This document shows positions 10,002 to 18,992 of a DNA stretch of 64,000 nt, in pieces. The stretch spans positions 1,798,001-1,862,000 of the forward strand of contig CP065001.1 in NCBI GenBank assembly GCA_016700155.1, in the 5' to 3' direction. The notes beneath the pieces were generated by a model, which saw nothing but the letters and a program-made list of their open reading frames with translations, searched no databases and was not told where the DNA came from. This DNA is from Ignavibacteriales bacterium. Lineage in GTDB: Bacteria > Bacteroidota > Ignavibacteria > Ignavibacteriales > Ignavibacteriaceae. Made by a program: the position numbers and the translations under genes. The number at the start of each line of letters is the position of its first letter. Position 1 is the first letter of the stretch.

Positions 10002-12494
10002 ATGTTTAAAAGATTCCTAAATACAGTTTACCTTTTTTCACTTATTTTTTTACAGGGAATAAATCTTACCGCGCAGGATTATCAGGACTGGAAATTTGTA
10101 CATCCGACACCTCAGGCAAACAATTTAAGAGCAGTTCAAATGATTGATGCTGATAACTGGGTATCCGCAGGTGCTAACGGAACATTTATGCGTACTTCCG
10201 ATGCGGGTAATCACTGGTATTTCCACCATCAGGCAGGAAGATACTCAAATGCCGCACTAGCTATCGGTCAGAATTATGATCTTTGGTTCTTTAATTCTTT
10301 AAATGGTTTTGTTGTTGGTGACAGAGGCTATATTGGTAAAACTATCGACGGCGGAGCAACCTTTGATTCAGTTGGATTAGGAATAATCCCTACAACTCAA
10401 CGATGTAACGGGATCTGGTTTGCTAATCAGGATACAGGTTACATCGCAGCAGGTGCTGCAAGCGGTTCAGCCGGAACTATTGCAAGAACTACAGACGGCG
10501 GTATTACGTGGACAAGTTCATATACAGCGTCAACATCTTTCCTTGCAATTTCGGGAACAAGTACATCCGTTGTTTATGCAGTGGGTGCTTCAGGAACAAT
10601 TTATAAAAGTACAGACGCAGGACAAACCTGGAATCCACTTCCTTCAACAGTTTCATCATTCATGTATGCTATAGAATTTTTAGATGATAACAACGGTCTG
10701 ATTGCAGGTTCAGCCGGAGGTATATTCAGAACAACAGATGCCGGAACGACATGGAATCCGCTCGTATCGCCTCAGGTTGACTGGGCATATTTCCAGATAG
10801 AGATAGTATCAGCAACAGAAATTTATCTTGCTGGTGATCCGACTTATTTATACAAGTCAACAGATTTTGGAACTACCTGGACTCAGGTAACTGTAACACC
10901 TGTAAGCGGACCAGCAATCACGTTTGTATGGTATTCGATGGATAAAATCGGAAACCGAATTGTACTTAGCGGTGATTATGGTGTAGTTGCAAAATCCGAT
11001 GATAATGGTGCTAACTGGTCAGCAAATCATTTTTCACATACAACTCAGTTGTTATATGATCTTGAAAAAATTCCCGGCACAAATACACTTGCGGCGGTCG
11101 GCAGACAGTTTTCAACAGGCACAAAACAATTATTTATTTCTAATGATGGCGGTGTTAACTGGTCAGCTCATGATCTTGGAGTTAATTTTAATGCAAGCTC
11201 GATATCAATGGTTAATTCACAGATTGGTTACATATCAGGTACCAACACAACTGTATTAAAAACTACTGATGGATGTGTCACCTGGAATCAAGTCACTGCA
11301 CCAACTGCAGGAACGTATGATCTTTATTCGATGGAGTTTGTAAATCCGGATACCGGGTGGGTCTTTGTTAATTTTTCAAATGTGACCGGCGGAAATATTT
11401 TTAAGACAACCGATGGCGGAATGACCTGGAATCAGCAGACAAACGGATTGACCAATTCAATTTATTTTTCTGATATGGTGAATGAGAATATCGGTTTTCA
11501 TTGCATCAACTCCACAAACAGACCTATATTCAAAACAACAAACGGCGGTACAACCTGGGATCCAATCACTACTCCGCTTACCGGAAGTATCAGGTCAGTA
11601 AAAGCACTCGATGAAAATAATGTTTATATAGTTGCAAATTCAGGTACGACCAGAATGGCTCGAACAACTGATGGCGGTACTACCTGGATACCAATTACAC
11701 TTCCTATAACAGTAGATATAACCAGCATGGATTTTGTTGATACAGATACAGGTTATGTATGCGGCAACACAACAACTGTCATCGGCAGAACAACCGATAA
11801 AGGTGTTTCATGGTCATTCGAGAATGTTCATCTGCCTACACTTCTAAAAGTATTTGTACTGCCCGGTGATACTGCATTCGCATTTGGAACTTACGGTTCA
11901 ATTTTAAAATATGATCCGTATGGAATTCTACCTGTTGAACTTGCTTCATTCACAGCAAGTGTTGCTGACGGTGGTGTTAAGTTAAACTGGTCAATATCAT
12001 CAGAAGTTAATAATAGCGGATTTGTAATCGAGCGAAAAAGAACTGATACAGATAACTGGCTTAACATAGCTTTTGTTGAAGGGCGCGGTACATCGACAGA
12101 ATTTAAAGTGTATGAATTCTATGATCAGAAAATTACATCAGGACAATATAACTACCGCATCAAGCAGGTTGATTATGATGGTTCATTTAGTTACTACAAT
12201 TTAAGCGAGACTGTAACATTCGGTATTCCGGAAAAATTTGAGCTGTCACAGAACTATCCAAATCCGTTTAATCCTGCTACAACAATAAGCTATTCAATTC
12301 CTGTTAAAGCAGACGTGACAATAAAAGTCTTTGATATACTTGGCAATGAAGTGCATACGCTGGTGAATGAATCAAAAGATGCAGGTAATTATTCAATTAA
12401 CTTTAATGCGTCTGATTTATCGAGCGGTGTTTATTTTTATAATATCAAAGCAGGGAAGTTCAACGAAACAAAAAAGATGGCACTTATTAAATAA
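10002..12494 (+). CDS. T9SS-secreted propeller-repeat protein, copy 2
   Basis: The 830-residue product repeats the plan of the gene upstream: signal peptide ending near LTAQD (about residue 24), many TTDGGxTW-type repeats to about residue 640, a beta domain starting at ILPVELASF, and a T9SS sorting domain with NYPNPFNPAT, DILGNEVHTLVN, SGVYFYNI and a final KKMALIK. GGAG precedes the ATG. The C-terminal 180 residues are much closer to copy 1 than the repeat region, as expected when the sorting module is conserved and the ligand-facing repeats drift. Likely a surface or extracellular adhesin-like or scaffold protein; no enzymatic motif is visible. Confidence 0.9.
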   Translation: MFKRFLNTVYLFSLIFLQGINLTAQDYQDWKFVHPTPQANNLRAVQMIDADNWVSAGANGTFMRTSDAGNHWYFHHQAGRYSNAALAIGQNYDLWFFNSLNGFVVGDRGYIGKTIDGGATFDSVGLGIIPTTQRCNGIWFANQDTGYIAAGAASGSAGTIARTTDGGITWTSSYTASTSFLAISGTSTSVVYAVGASGTIYKSTDAGQTWNPLPSTVSSFMYAIEFLDDNNGLIAGSAGGIFRTTDAGTTWNPLVSPQVDWAYFQIEIVSATEIYLAGDPTYLYKSTDFGTTWTQVTVTPVSGPAITFVWYSMDKIGNRIVLSGDYGVVAKSDDNGANWSANHFSHTTQLLYDLEKIPGTNTLAAVGRQFSTGTKQLFISNDGGVNWSAHDLGVNFNASSISMVNSQIGYISGTNTTVLKTTDGCVTWNQVTAPTAGTYDLYSMEFVNPDTGWVFVNFSNVTGGNIFKTTDGGMTWNQQTNGLTNSIYFSDMVNENIGFHCINSTNRPIFKTTNGGTTWDPITTPLTGSIRSVKALDENNVYIVANSGTTRMARTTDGGTTWIPITLPITVDITSMDFVDTDTGYVCGNTTTVIGRTTDKGVSWSFENVHLPTLLKVFVLPGDTAFAFGTYGSILKYDPYGILPVELASFTASVADGGVKLNWSISSEVNNSGFVIERKRTDTDNWLNIAFVEGRGTSTEFKVYEFYDQKITSGQYNYRIKQVDYDGSFSYYNLSETVTFGIPEKFELSQNYPNPFNPATTISYSIPVKADVTIKVFDILGNEVHTLVNESKDAGNYSINFNASDLSSGVYFYNIKAGKFNETKKMALIK

Positions 12495-12513
12495 ACTAAA
12501 CTAACTTACCTTC

Positions 12514-12537
12514 GGGGCAGTACTAAACTACTGCTCC
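12514..12537 (+). repeat. Hairpin after propeller-repeat copy 2
   Basis: GGGGCAGTA (12514-12522) pairs with TACTGCTCC (12529-12537), one G-T pair, loop of 6. It sits 20 bases after the stop, upstream of a stronger terminator, and is analogous to the hairpin after copy 1. Confidence 0.5.
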
Positions 12538-12557
12538 ATTCTAAATCTATATAAATA

Positions 12558-12587
12558 AAAAGGCTTTCCGGATAAGGAAAGCCTTTT
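12558..12587. terminator. Bidirectional terminator between convergent genes
   Basis: AAAAGGCTTTCC (12558-12569) and GGAAAGCCTTTT (12576-12587) form a perfect 12-base stem with a 6-base loop. A-rich and T-rich flanks make it usable in both directions, serving the plus-strand propeller protein and the minus-strand lipoprotein that converge here. Confidence 0.9.
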
Positions 12588-12609
12588 GTTTTCAAATATG
12601 ATCAAAAAA

Positions 12610-14433
12610 TTATTTTAGATTATTCCTGATCTCAGAGGGAAATCGCTTTATCAGTTTTTTATCAATATTTTTTTGACCGACAATTCTTATGACAGAGAAT
12701 TTTCCATTACTAATCGTTACCGTTTGTTGATTTTGGAAATTTAGTAATGTACCTCCGAACGTACCTTCGATCAATCCTCCCACACCGCTATAAGTAGTGA
12801 TGTTCAGGTTAACTGAAGTTCCGGGGAAAGATGAACCAGCGATATAATAATTACTGTTGTGCTGGAAGTACATGATAATATCAGTTGGCGTACCGGTTCC
12901 TGTTCCGGTAAATGTTGCCCAGAACGCAACTGTATCTGTACCAAAAACATTTACCATCCAGATATAAGTAAGATTTTCACTGGGCAAATGGTATCCATAG
13001 ACCTGGAATGTATCAGCAGCAAATACGAAAGTTCTGTTGTTTAAACCACCGCCATTAACTGTGAATTCATTATCACCAACCTGAACAGTATCACACACCT
13101 GAATTGTTCCAAGATCGGAACTGTCTCCCGACGCAGCCGGAGTGTTTACATTTACAGTTGTATACCTGCCATCAAAAGTATAAACAGAAAGCACTCCACT
13201 TTTACCTGGCGCTGTTGCCAACCTGAATTTTCCGTTCGCATCAGTGAATTGTGAGTTGTAGCCGTTATCCCAGCTCAAAACTACTTGTCCAAATAAAGGA
13301 GTGCCTGCGCATGCAATCATTCCAAAAACATAAGTAGGGCACGGAACTGTTAATGTCCCAACATTATGTGTGGTTCCTTCTGCCAATGGTGGAACTGCAA
13401 CAGGATTACTTGATAATCCAAAATTATTTCCCGGCAGTACTTGTACATCGAACGCTGTGTTTGCAGGAACTCTTCTTTCAAAAACTCCATCAGCACCCGT
13501 AGTTGCACTTGCCTGACCAATCTTAACTCTAATTCCGGGAACGGGTCTGTTATTGCAGTCAAGCACTAAACCCCGTACTGTAGCAGTACCTTCGGGTACA
13601 TCGCAATTCCAATCTGAAAAATGTCCAACCATACCAACATACTTATCACCTTGTTTGGTTGCTGTTCCTTCTTCTTTCCAGAGTCCGGTTGATTTATCAT
13701 AATGCCACAATGGTATAGTAGCTGGAGCAGTTCCTTCCATTGACGGAGGAATATCAACTGTAATCTCAGACTGCATACCTGATTTGATCTGGAGATCAGC
13801 GCCTGCATCACTTTTCATTTCTACTTTTATTATTCCGTATGAATATAAAGTAGCGCTTTGATTGTTAGCAGTAGTAGCCTGCATATCACCGCCTGGAATT
13901 AGATTCGAAAAACTTTCTGAAGTCGGGTCGAGATACGCAACACTTACATTTACATTCCCCGTGTAATCGGATCCGTTAGCATTAGCAATCGTTCCGCCTG
14001 TAAGTTTAACTCCGCTGCCATTGGAAAGCATTGCATCACCACCGGATGTAGCGTCAACAGTTTGTGTTACACCAGCGGTAACAAGATAGACTCTTACATC
14101 GCTTCTGCCGTTTTCTTTTACTGCATCTGCAACTGAGCCATCAAAGAATCCATCCTTTGAAACATTTACAACGAAACGGTCGAGTGTTGTAGTAATATTT
14201 GCAAAAAGAAACGCGCCGCTTGCATCTGTTGTCTTGTCGGTTTGTCCCGGCATAGATACAACCGCACCTGCCACCGGCTGATTAGTTTCATTTAATACAA
14301 CACCTGCAATAGTTGTTGACTTTGATGTTCCTCCCGGAGGTGGTTCTGTTCCTCCGTCATCACTGCAACTGACAAATGAAAGAGCAACACAGAATAAAAA
14401 GAGACTTAGAAACAGGTATAATTTATTACGCAT
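12610..14433 (-). CDS. Lipoprotein with carboxypeptidase-regulatory-like domains
   Basis: The 607-residue product starts with a lipoprotein signal (hydrophobic core, then SFVSCSDD, Cys at about residue 23) followed by a Gly/Pro linker. At least three beta-sandwich units of the carboxypeptidase-regulatory-like type are visible: TTIAGVVLNETNQPVAGAVV at about 40, ATVRGLVLDCNNRPVPGI at about 285, and YVFGMIACAGTPLFGQVV at about 370. Between them lies a region typical of surface lipoproteins (about 130-275) with SGMQSEITVDIPPSM and LWHYDKSTGLWKEEG. A GGAG site precedes the ATG. It is probably anchored in the outer membrane; the ligand is unknown. Confidence 0.85.
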   Translation of the reverse strand: MRNKLYLFLSLFLFCVALSFVSCSDDGGTEPPPGGTSKSTTIAGVVLNETNQPVAGAVVSMPGQTDKTTDASGAFLFANITTTLDRFVVNVSKDGFFDGSVADAVKENGRSDVRVYLVTAGVTQTVDATSGGDAMLSNGSGVKLTGGTIANANGSDYTGNVNVSVAYLDPTSESFSNLIPGGDMQATTANNQSATLYSYGIIKVEMKSDAGADLQIKSGMQSEITVDIPPSMEGTAPATIPLWHYDKSTGLWKEEGTATKQGDKYVGMVGHFSDWNCDVPEGTATVRGLVLDCNNRPVPGIRVKIGQASATTGADGVFERRVPANTAFDVQVLPGNNFGLSSNPVAVPPLAEGTTHNVGTLTVPCPTYVFGMIACAGTPLFGQVVLSWDNGYNSQFTDANGKFRLATAPGKSGVLSVYTFDGRYTTVNVNTPAASGDSSDLGTIQVCDTVQVGDNEFTVNGGGLNNRTFVFAADTFQVYGYHLPSENLTYIWMVNVFGTDTVAFWATFTGTGTGTPTDIIMYFQHNSNYYIAGSSFPGTSVNLNITTYSGVGGLIEGTFGGTLLNFQNQQTVTISNGKFSVIRIVGQKNIDKKLIKRFPSEIRNNLK

Positions 14434-14779
14434 TACTAACTCCGTTAATGTTGATAATATTTATTTAAACTTTTGGAGTTTAAGAGTTAAAGTCATGGAA
14501 ATATTCTTTCACTCCTCTCAGGAATTTAGAAATAAGATTTAAGCAAACACTGAAAACTGAGGATTCAATTTAATACAGAAATGAAAAGTAAACTTATTAC
14601 TAGTGTTTTAGAAATTTAATAAAGCTACTGTTTATATTAATTTAGAAGTTGATGATTGTCAATAGGTTAGTAAATCTATTTCAAGAATACTGTTAAAAAA
14701 AGCAGCCTGTATTTTCTTCTTGATTCAAGAAAAAAAATACCAGGCTGCTTTTAAACTTTACCCAATGAACTTAGTTAAC
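14434..14779. other. Gene-free spacer between two lipoprotein genes
   Basis: This 346-base AT-rich stretch holds the promoter region of the downstream minus-strand lipoprotein and, near its other end, the hairpin terminator of the next minus-strand gene (listed separately). I see no coding potential in it. Confidence 0.6.
14697..14754 (-). terminator. Long hairpin terminator of the VWA lipoprotein gene
   Basis: AAAAGCAGCCTG at 14698-14709 pairs with CAGGCTGCTTTT at 14741-14752. The interior arms (TTTTCTTCTTG and CAAGAAAAAAAA) pair as well, giving one long rod. On the minus strand it lies just after the stop at 14780 and ends in a U-run. Confidence 0.85.
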
Positions 14780-15865
14780 TCAGTACTGTACTGTATATGT
14801 TTGTGAACCATCAGCAGTTGAGGTGTAAATGGTGATTTTAACTGTGTGTGTTCCGGGTGATGAAGTCCTGTACTGAACTAGATAACTGTTTGTCAGTGTA
14901 CCTGATACAGGGAGATCTCTCAGATTTAAACCTGCGGCACTTGTAGGAATATATTTAATAGTTCCGCTTGTGCAGGTTGAAAGATCCCATGGTCTTTCGT
15001 TGTACTGATTCCAGTATGTGTAATTGTAAATGTTGGTATCACCGCTGAAAACAGTATGAACAGTAGCTCTTCCGCCGAGTTTTGAACAACCTACATTGTT
15101 TGTCCATTCTATTCCATCAGATTGTGTTGGTTCATCCGTAAACAGAATCATGACACGCTGAGAACCGCTTCTCCAAGTATATGCACTATCTGCAAAAAGT
15201 GCAGCCATTACACCATTCTCGTCACCGGCATAGCCGAATCCTAATGCACGGGTGGTAAGTGCTGCGCTATCAGGTCCTGAGAATCCTTCTGTTCTGTAAG
15301 TTCCTGTATAGCGGTTGAGATAATTACTGAGAGTTTGTGCGGATGTAAAATTAATTCCGCCATTAATTGTTCCTGAAACAGAAAATCCTACAACAGAAAA
15401 TTTAACATCAAGACCACTGGTCTGAAGGTAATTGGCAAATTCGATAATGCTCGCTGCAACGGAGTCGGCTTCCTGATCCATACTTCCTGAATTATCTACC
15501 AGGAAAACTACATCTGCGGCAAGTACGTTACCGCTTCCTACTTTTGTAACTGATAATCCCTTTACAACGCCATCTTCCTGTACGAAAATATTAGAACCCT
15601 GCGGGTTACTTGCATTGTAGCTGAATTGAATAGGTTGATTTGTGGTTGGATCAAGTAATCCCTGAAGATTAATTTTCATTACGCTACCGCTTGGTGAAAA
15701 GGTTGCGGTGGGCATTGCATTATTTTGCGTAGGAGTTGGAACTGTAACACCGGATGGATCAGCAGGTATATTTGTTGTATCTCCCGGAGGTGTCTCTGTT
15801 GAATCACAGGCTATGAAAACGGACATGATGAACAGAATGAGGATGTAGAGTTTGCGATTATTCAT
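14780..15865 (-). CDS. Lipoprotein with a von Willebrand factor A domain
   Basis: The start is placed at 15865, where GGGAGA precedes the ATG and the protein begins with a lipoprotein signal (MNNRKLYIL...FIACDS, Cys at about 20). A longer open frame to 15946 lacks such a signal. The 361-residue product has a Pro/Thr-rich linker, a short beta domain, and a VWA domain from about residue 115 with an intact MIDAS start DNSGS (Asp124). Thr-rich loops follow, and FTDEPTQ supplies a further metal-binding acidic residue. VWA domains bind protein partners through a divalent metal. A final beta domain (about 310-361) resembles surface-protein modules. Likely outer-membrane anchored and involved in adhesion or assembly. 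Confidence 0.85.
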   Translation of the reverse strand: MNNRKLYILILFIMSVFIACDSTETPPGDTTNIPADPSGVTVPTPTQNNAMPTATFSPSGSVMKINLQGLLDPTTNQPIQFSYNASNPQGSNIFVQEDGVVKGLSVTKVGSGNVLAADVVFLVDNSGSMDQEADSVAASIIEFANYLQTSGLDVKFSVVGFSVSGTINGGINFTSAQTLSNYLNRYTGTYRTEGFSGPDSAALTTRALGFGYAGDENGVMAALFADSAYTWRSGSQRVMILFTDEPTQSDGIEWTNNVGCSKLGGRATVHTVFSGDTNIYNYTYWNQYNERPWDLSTCTSGTIKYIPTSAAGLNLRDLPVSGTLTNSYLVQYRTSSPGTHTVKITIYTSTADGSQTYTVQY

Positions 15866-16238
15866 GTAAGTCTCCCTTATGGTTGTTAAGATTTGCTGTA
15901 CAAATTTAATTAATAGATTTATAAGAGTACACGGATTGAGAGACATGAATAAAAAAATATTTTCAATAGTTAACCATCAGCAATAATCAGTATTCGTTAA
16001 TGAAATAATTTTAAACGACCTTCAAAATACATTTCGAAAAGAGTCAAGCTGATTGATTCATCAGTAGAGCTTGCTCTGCTGGTTATCGTAAGTCTTCGTT
16101 AGTTTGCCTCATTGACAATTGCTTATCTTAACAAACATGAATTTTATTGGATGTGCTGAATAATTTTTATAAATTATTTTCAACTCTAAGAAATATCCTA
16201 ACATCTCTAAATCACTTAACAATAAAAATGGAGCAACC

Positions 16239-18710
16239 ATGATAAAATTGCGTTCTCTTCTTTTTGTGTTCGTTTTTACGGTACTCTCTTGTTCTTCATT
16301 CCTGTTTGCGCAGCCCTCTTCACTGCCATATTATATTCAAGGTTATCAGCATGAATCAGGATTATTTAACGGCAGTAATGATGGTACCGATATCGCACAG
16401 CTTGCGTTTTCCACAATAGTGGATCTTAATAACGTTCCATGGATATCACTTCATTTCGCAGAAGCAAACCTCGGCGCAAAAAGTTATATGATAATCACTT
16501 CTCAATTCGATGGTAAATGGCAAAGGCTTGACGCAGTATCATTAAGGCAGTGGAACTACTACAGTGCATACTTTAATCGCGGCGCTGTTGAGATAAAACT
16601 CTTTGTACATCCATCAGATGAAAAAATTTATTTTAATATTGATGAAGTATCGGTTGGTGAATGGGCAAATGATACCGACAGTCAATGCGGTCCGACAGAT
16701 GATCGTGTAGCTTCAAATCAACTTGCCACCGGAAGATTGTTAAGTATCGGCTGTACAGCGTGGATTATTCCGAACGGACATTTTATTTCCGCAGGACATT
16801 GCCTTGATGGAAGCGGCGCAACTGTTGTGCAATTCCAGGTTCCGCTTTCATTACCCGGCGGTACATTACAGCATCCCGGTCCCGAAGATCAATACTCTGT
16901 TGATGTATCTACAAAAGTATTTACCAATGGCGGTATAGGAAATGACTGGGGTACATTTGAAGTATTTCCTAATTCGGTTACCGGTTTAATGCCCAAGCAG
17001 GCACAGAATGCTTTCTGGCCGTTAGTGCAGGATCTTACTCCTCCGAATATAAGAATCACCGGTTATGGTGTTGATGACGGTACCGCAAACCAGACACAAC
17101 AAACTCATGTTGGACCTAATGCAAGTTCGAGCGGAAATACAATGCGTTATGTTACCGATACTGAAGGAGGCAACTCCGGAAGTCCCGTGATTGATGATGC
17201 AACCGGTAATGCAGTTGGTGTTCATACGCATGGCGGCTGTACAACCTCAGGGACAGGTAACAATAATGGTACAAGTTTATTTCATGCTGCTTTCTGGACG
17301 GCAGTTGAACAGGGTGCCGGTGGTTGTCCGGTTGAACCTCCTACGACTCCTTCACCCGCGAATAATGCTACAGATGTTTCAATCAATATTCCTCAACTAA
17401 CCTGGACAAATGGAGCAGGTGCAGTTACAAACCAATTATACTTCGGAACAAATCCTGCGGCACTTACACTTGTTCAAAGCGGAACACTTGCTACAAGCTG
17501 GAATGTTACAGGACTTCCGCTTGATTACATGACTACTTACTATTGGAGAGTTGTTGAAGTAGGTGATAGCTGTAATACGAACGGACCAACCTGGTCATTC
17601 TCAACAGTTCAGGATCCAAATCTTGTAACACTTTTCTTTGATAATTTTGAAGCAAGCACTGACACTGTACCGGTAAACTTCACCGTTACAAATGATGGAG
17701 GTACATTGGTATGGAGAGTGTTCGGAAGTCCTTATCCAAATGCTTATACAATGCCTGCAAGTTCTTCAGGAAAAGTTTTCTCTGCAGATTCTGATGAAGG
17801 CGGAAGCGGAACAGGTCCAACAACACTCTTATCAACAGCTACTTTGACGAATCCAATAAACTGCGGGATCTATCAGACAGTAACTCTGGAATTTGATTCA
17901 GACTGGAACGCTATTGATGCCGCTGATTCGTGTTATGTACAGGTTTCCAATAACGGTACTACATGGGTAAATTATCTTACCTATGGTGGTGTTGATGTAA
18001 GGAATACACATGTCATGCTTGATATTTCTGCTACAGCAGCTTTACAATCAACCGTGTGGGTTAGATTCAAATCAGTACAGCCTGGCTGGGATTGGTGGTG
18101 GACTATTGATAATGTGAGTATCATCGGAACTAATGCTGTACCGGTTGAGCTTGCTTCATTTACAGCTTCTGCAAATGATACCAGGGTTGTACTCGATTGG
18201 CTTACCGCAACTGAAACTAATAACCTGGGATTTGAAGTTCAGAGAAAATCCGGCGATGAATTTGTTGCTTTAGGTTTTGTTGATGGAAACGGCACAACCA
18301 CGGAAGCAAAAAACTATTCATTCACAGATTCAAAAGTACCTGCCGGAAAACAAGTCTATCGATTGAAACAGATAGACTTTGACGGAGCGTATGAATATTC
18401 AAATGAAGTTGAAGTTGATGTAGCCGTACCAAAAGCATATTCACTTGAACAGAATTATCCAAATCCATTCAACCCTTCAACTATAATAAAATATAGTCTT
18501 CCGGTTGATGCAAAAATCACACTGAAAGTATTTGATGTAATAGGACAGGAAGTAATGACATTGCTGAACAGTTCAATTGCATCAGGCACACACGAAGTAA
18601 CCTTCGATGCAAGTAATCTGAACAGCGGAGTTTATTTCTACACGATAGATGCAAAAGGAGTTGATGGAAATAACTTCACGTCAACAAAGAAGATGTTGAT
18701 TGTTAAATGA
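16239..18710 (+). CDS. T9SS-secreted trypsin-like serine protease
   Basis: This 823-residue protein has a signal peptide (cut near LFAQP, about residue 24) and an N-terminal beta region. A chymotrypsin-fold protease domain (about 145-365) follows with a complete triad: His187 in SAGHC, Asp236 in GNDWGTF and Ser313 in GGNSGSP. A fibronectin-like domain (about 370-460: PSPANNATDVS...YYWRV) precedes a jelly-roll domain (about 465-635: DNFEASTDTVP...WWWTIDNVSI), then the usual spacer and a T9SS sorting domain with NYPNPFNPST and a final KKMLIVK. The GNSGSP serine motif resembles the V8-like glutamyl endopeptidase group, though specificity cannot be read reliably. GGAG precedes the ATG. Confidence 0.93.
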   Translation: MIKLRSLLFVFVFTVLSCSSFLFAQPSSLPYYIQGYQHESGLFNGSNDGTDIAQLAFSTIVDLNNVPWISLHFAEANLGAKSYMIITSQFDGKWQRLDAVSLRQWNYYSAYFNRGAVEIKLFVHPSDEKIYFNIDEVSVGEWANDTDSQCGPTDDRVASNQLATGRLLSIGCTAWIIPNGHFISAGHCLDGSGATVVQFQVPLSLPGGTLQHPGPEDQYSVDVSTKVFTNGGIGNDWGTFEVFPNSVTGLMPKQAQNAFWPLVQDLTPPNIRITGYGVDDGTANQTQQTHVGPNASSSGNTMRYVTDTEGGNSGSPVIDDATGNAVGVHTHGGCTTSGTGNNNGTSLFHAAFWTAVEQGAGGCPVEPPTTPSPANNATDVSINIPQLTWTNGAGAVTNQLYFGTNPAALTLVQSGTLATSWNVTGLPLDYMTTYYWRVVEVGDSCNTNGPTWSFSTVQDPNLVTLFFDNFEASTDTVPVNFTVTNDGGTLVWRVFGSPYPNAYTMPASSSGKVFSADSDEGGSGTGPTTLLSTATLTNPINCGIYQTVTLEFDSDWNAIDAADSCYVQVSNNGTTWVNYLTYGGVDVRNTHVMLDISATAALQSTVWVRFKSVQPGWDWWWTIDNVSIIGTNAVPVELASFTASANDTRVVLDWLTATETNNLGFEVQRKSGDEFVALGFVDGNGTTTEAKNYSFTDSKVPAGKQVYRLKQIDFDGAYEYSNEVEVDVAVPKAYSLEQNYPNPFNPSTIIKYSLPVDAKITLKVFDVIGQEVMTLLNSSIASGTHEVTFDASNLNSGVYFYTIDAKGVDGNNFTSTKKMLIVK

Positions 18711-18778
18711 CAAAATCATTTGACAAGAAGACCCTTTGTGGATGCCGATAGAGTAGGGAATATCTCCTAAATCTAATT

Positions 18779-18807
18779 AAGCCGATCAGAAATGGTCGGC
18801 TTTTTTT
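18779..18807 (+). terminator. Terminator after the serine protease gene
   Basis: AAGCCGATC (18779-18787) pairs with GGTCGGCTT (18794-18802) with one G-T pair and a 6-base loop, followed by T residues to 18807: a standard intrinsic terminator. Confidence 0.9.
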
Positions 18808-18992
18808 ATAATGAACAAAAAATTATTTAGTCATCTTTAACGGCTTATCAGTTAGTGTTATTCAATTTTCATTATTATAGATTTATTAAAGAATAATACT
18901 TGATTATATCTCAATCAACTTGAACTTGTACTGAGAAAAATTATATTAAATTAATGACCGCGAAATAAAACTATCACAAACCGGTTTATATC

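Noticed and set aside
15866..15946. N-terminal extension of the VWA lipoprotein
   Set aside because: The extension would hide the lipoprotein signal, and a good GGGAGA site supports the start at 15865.
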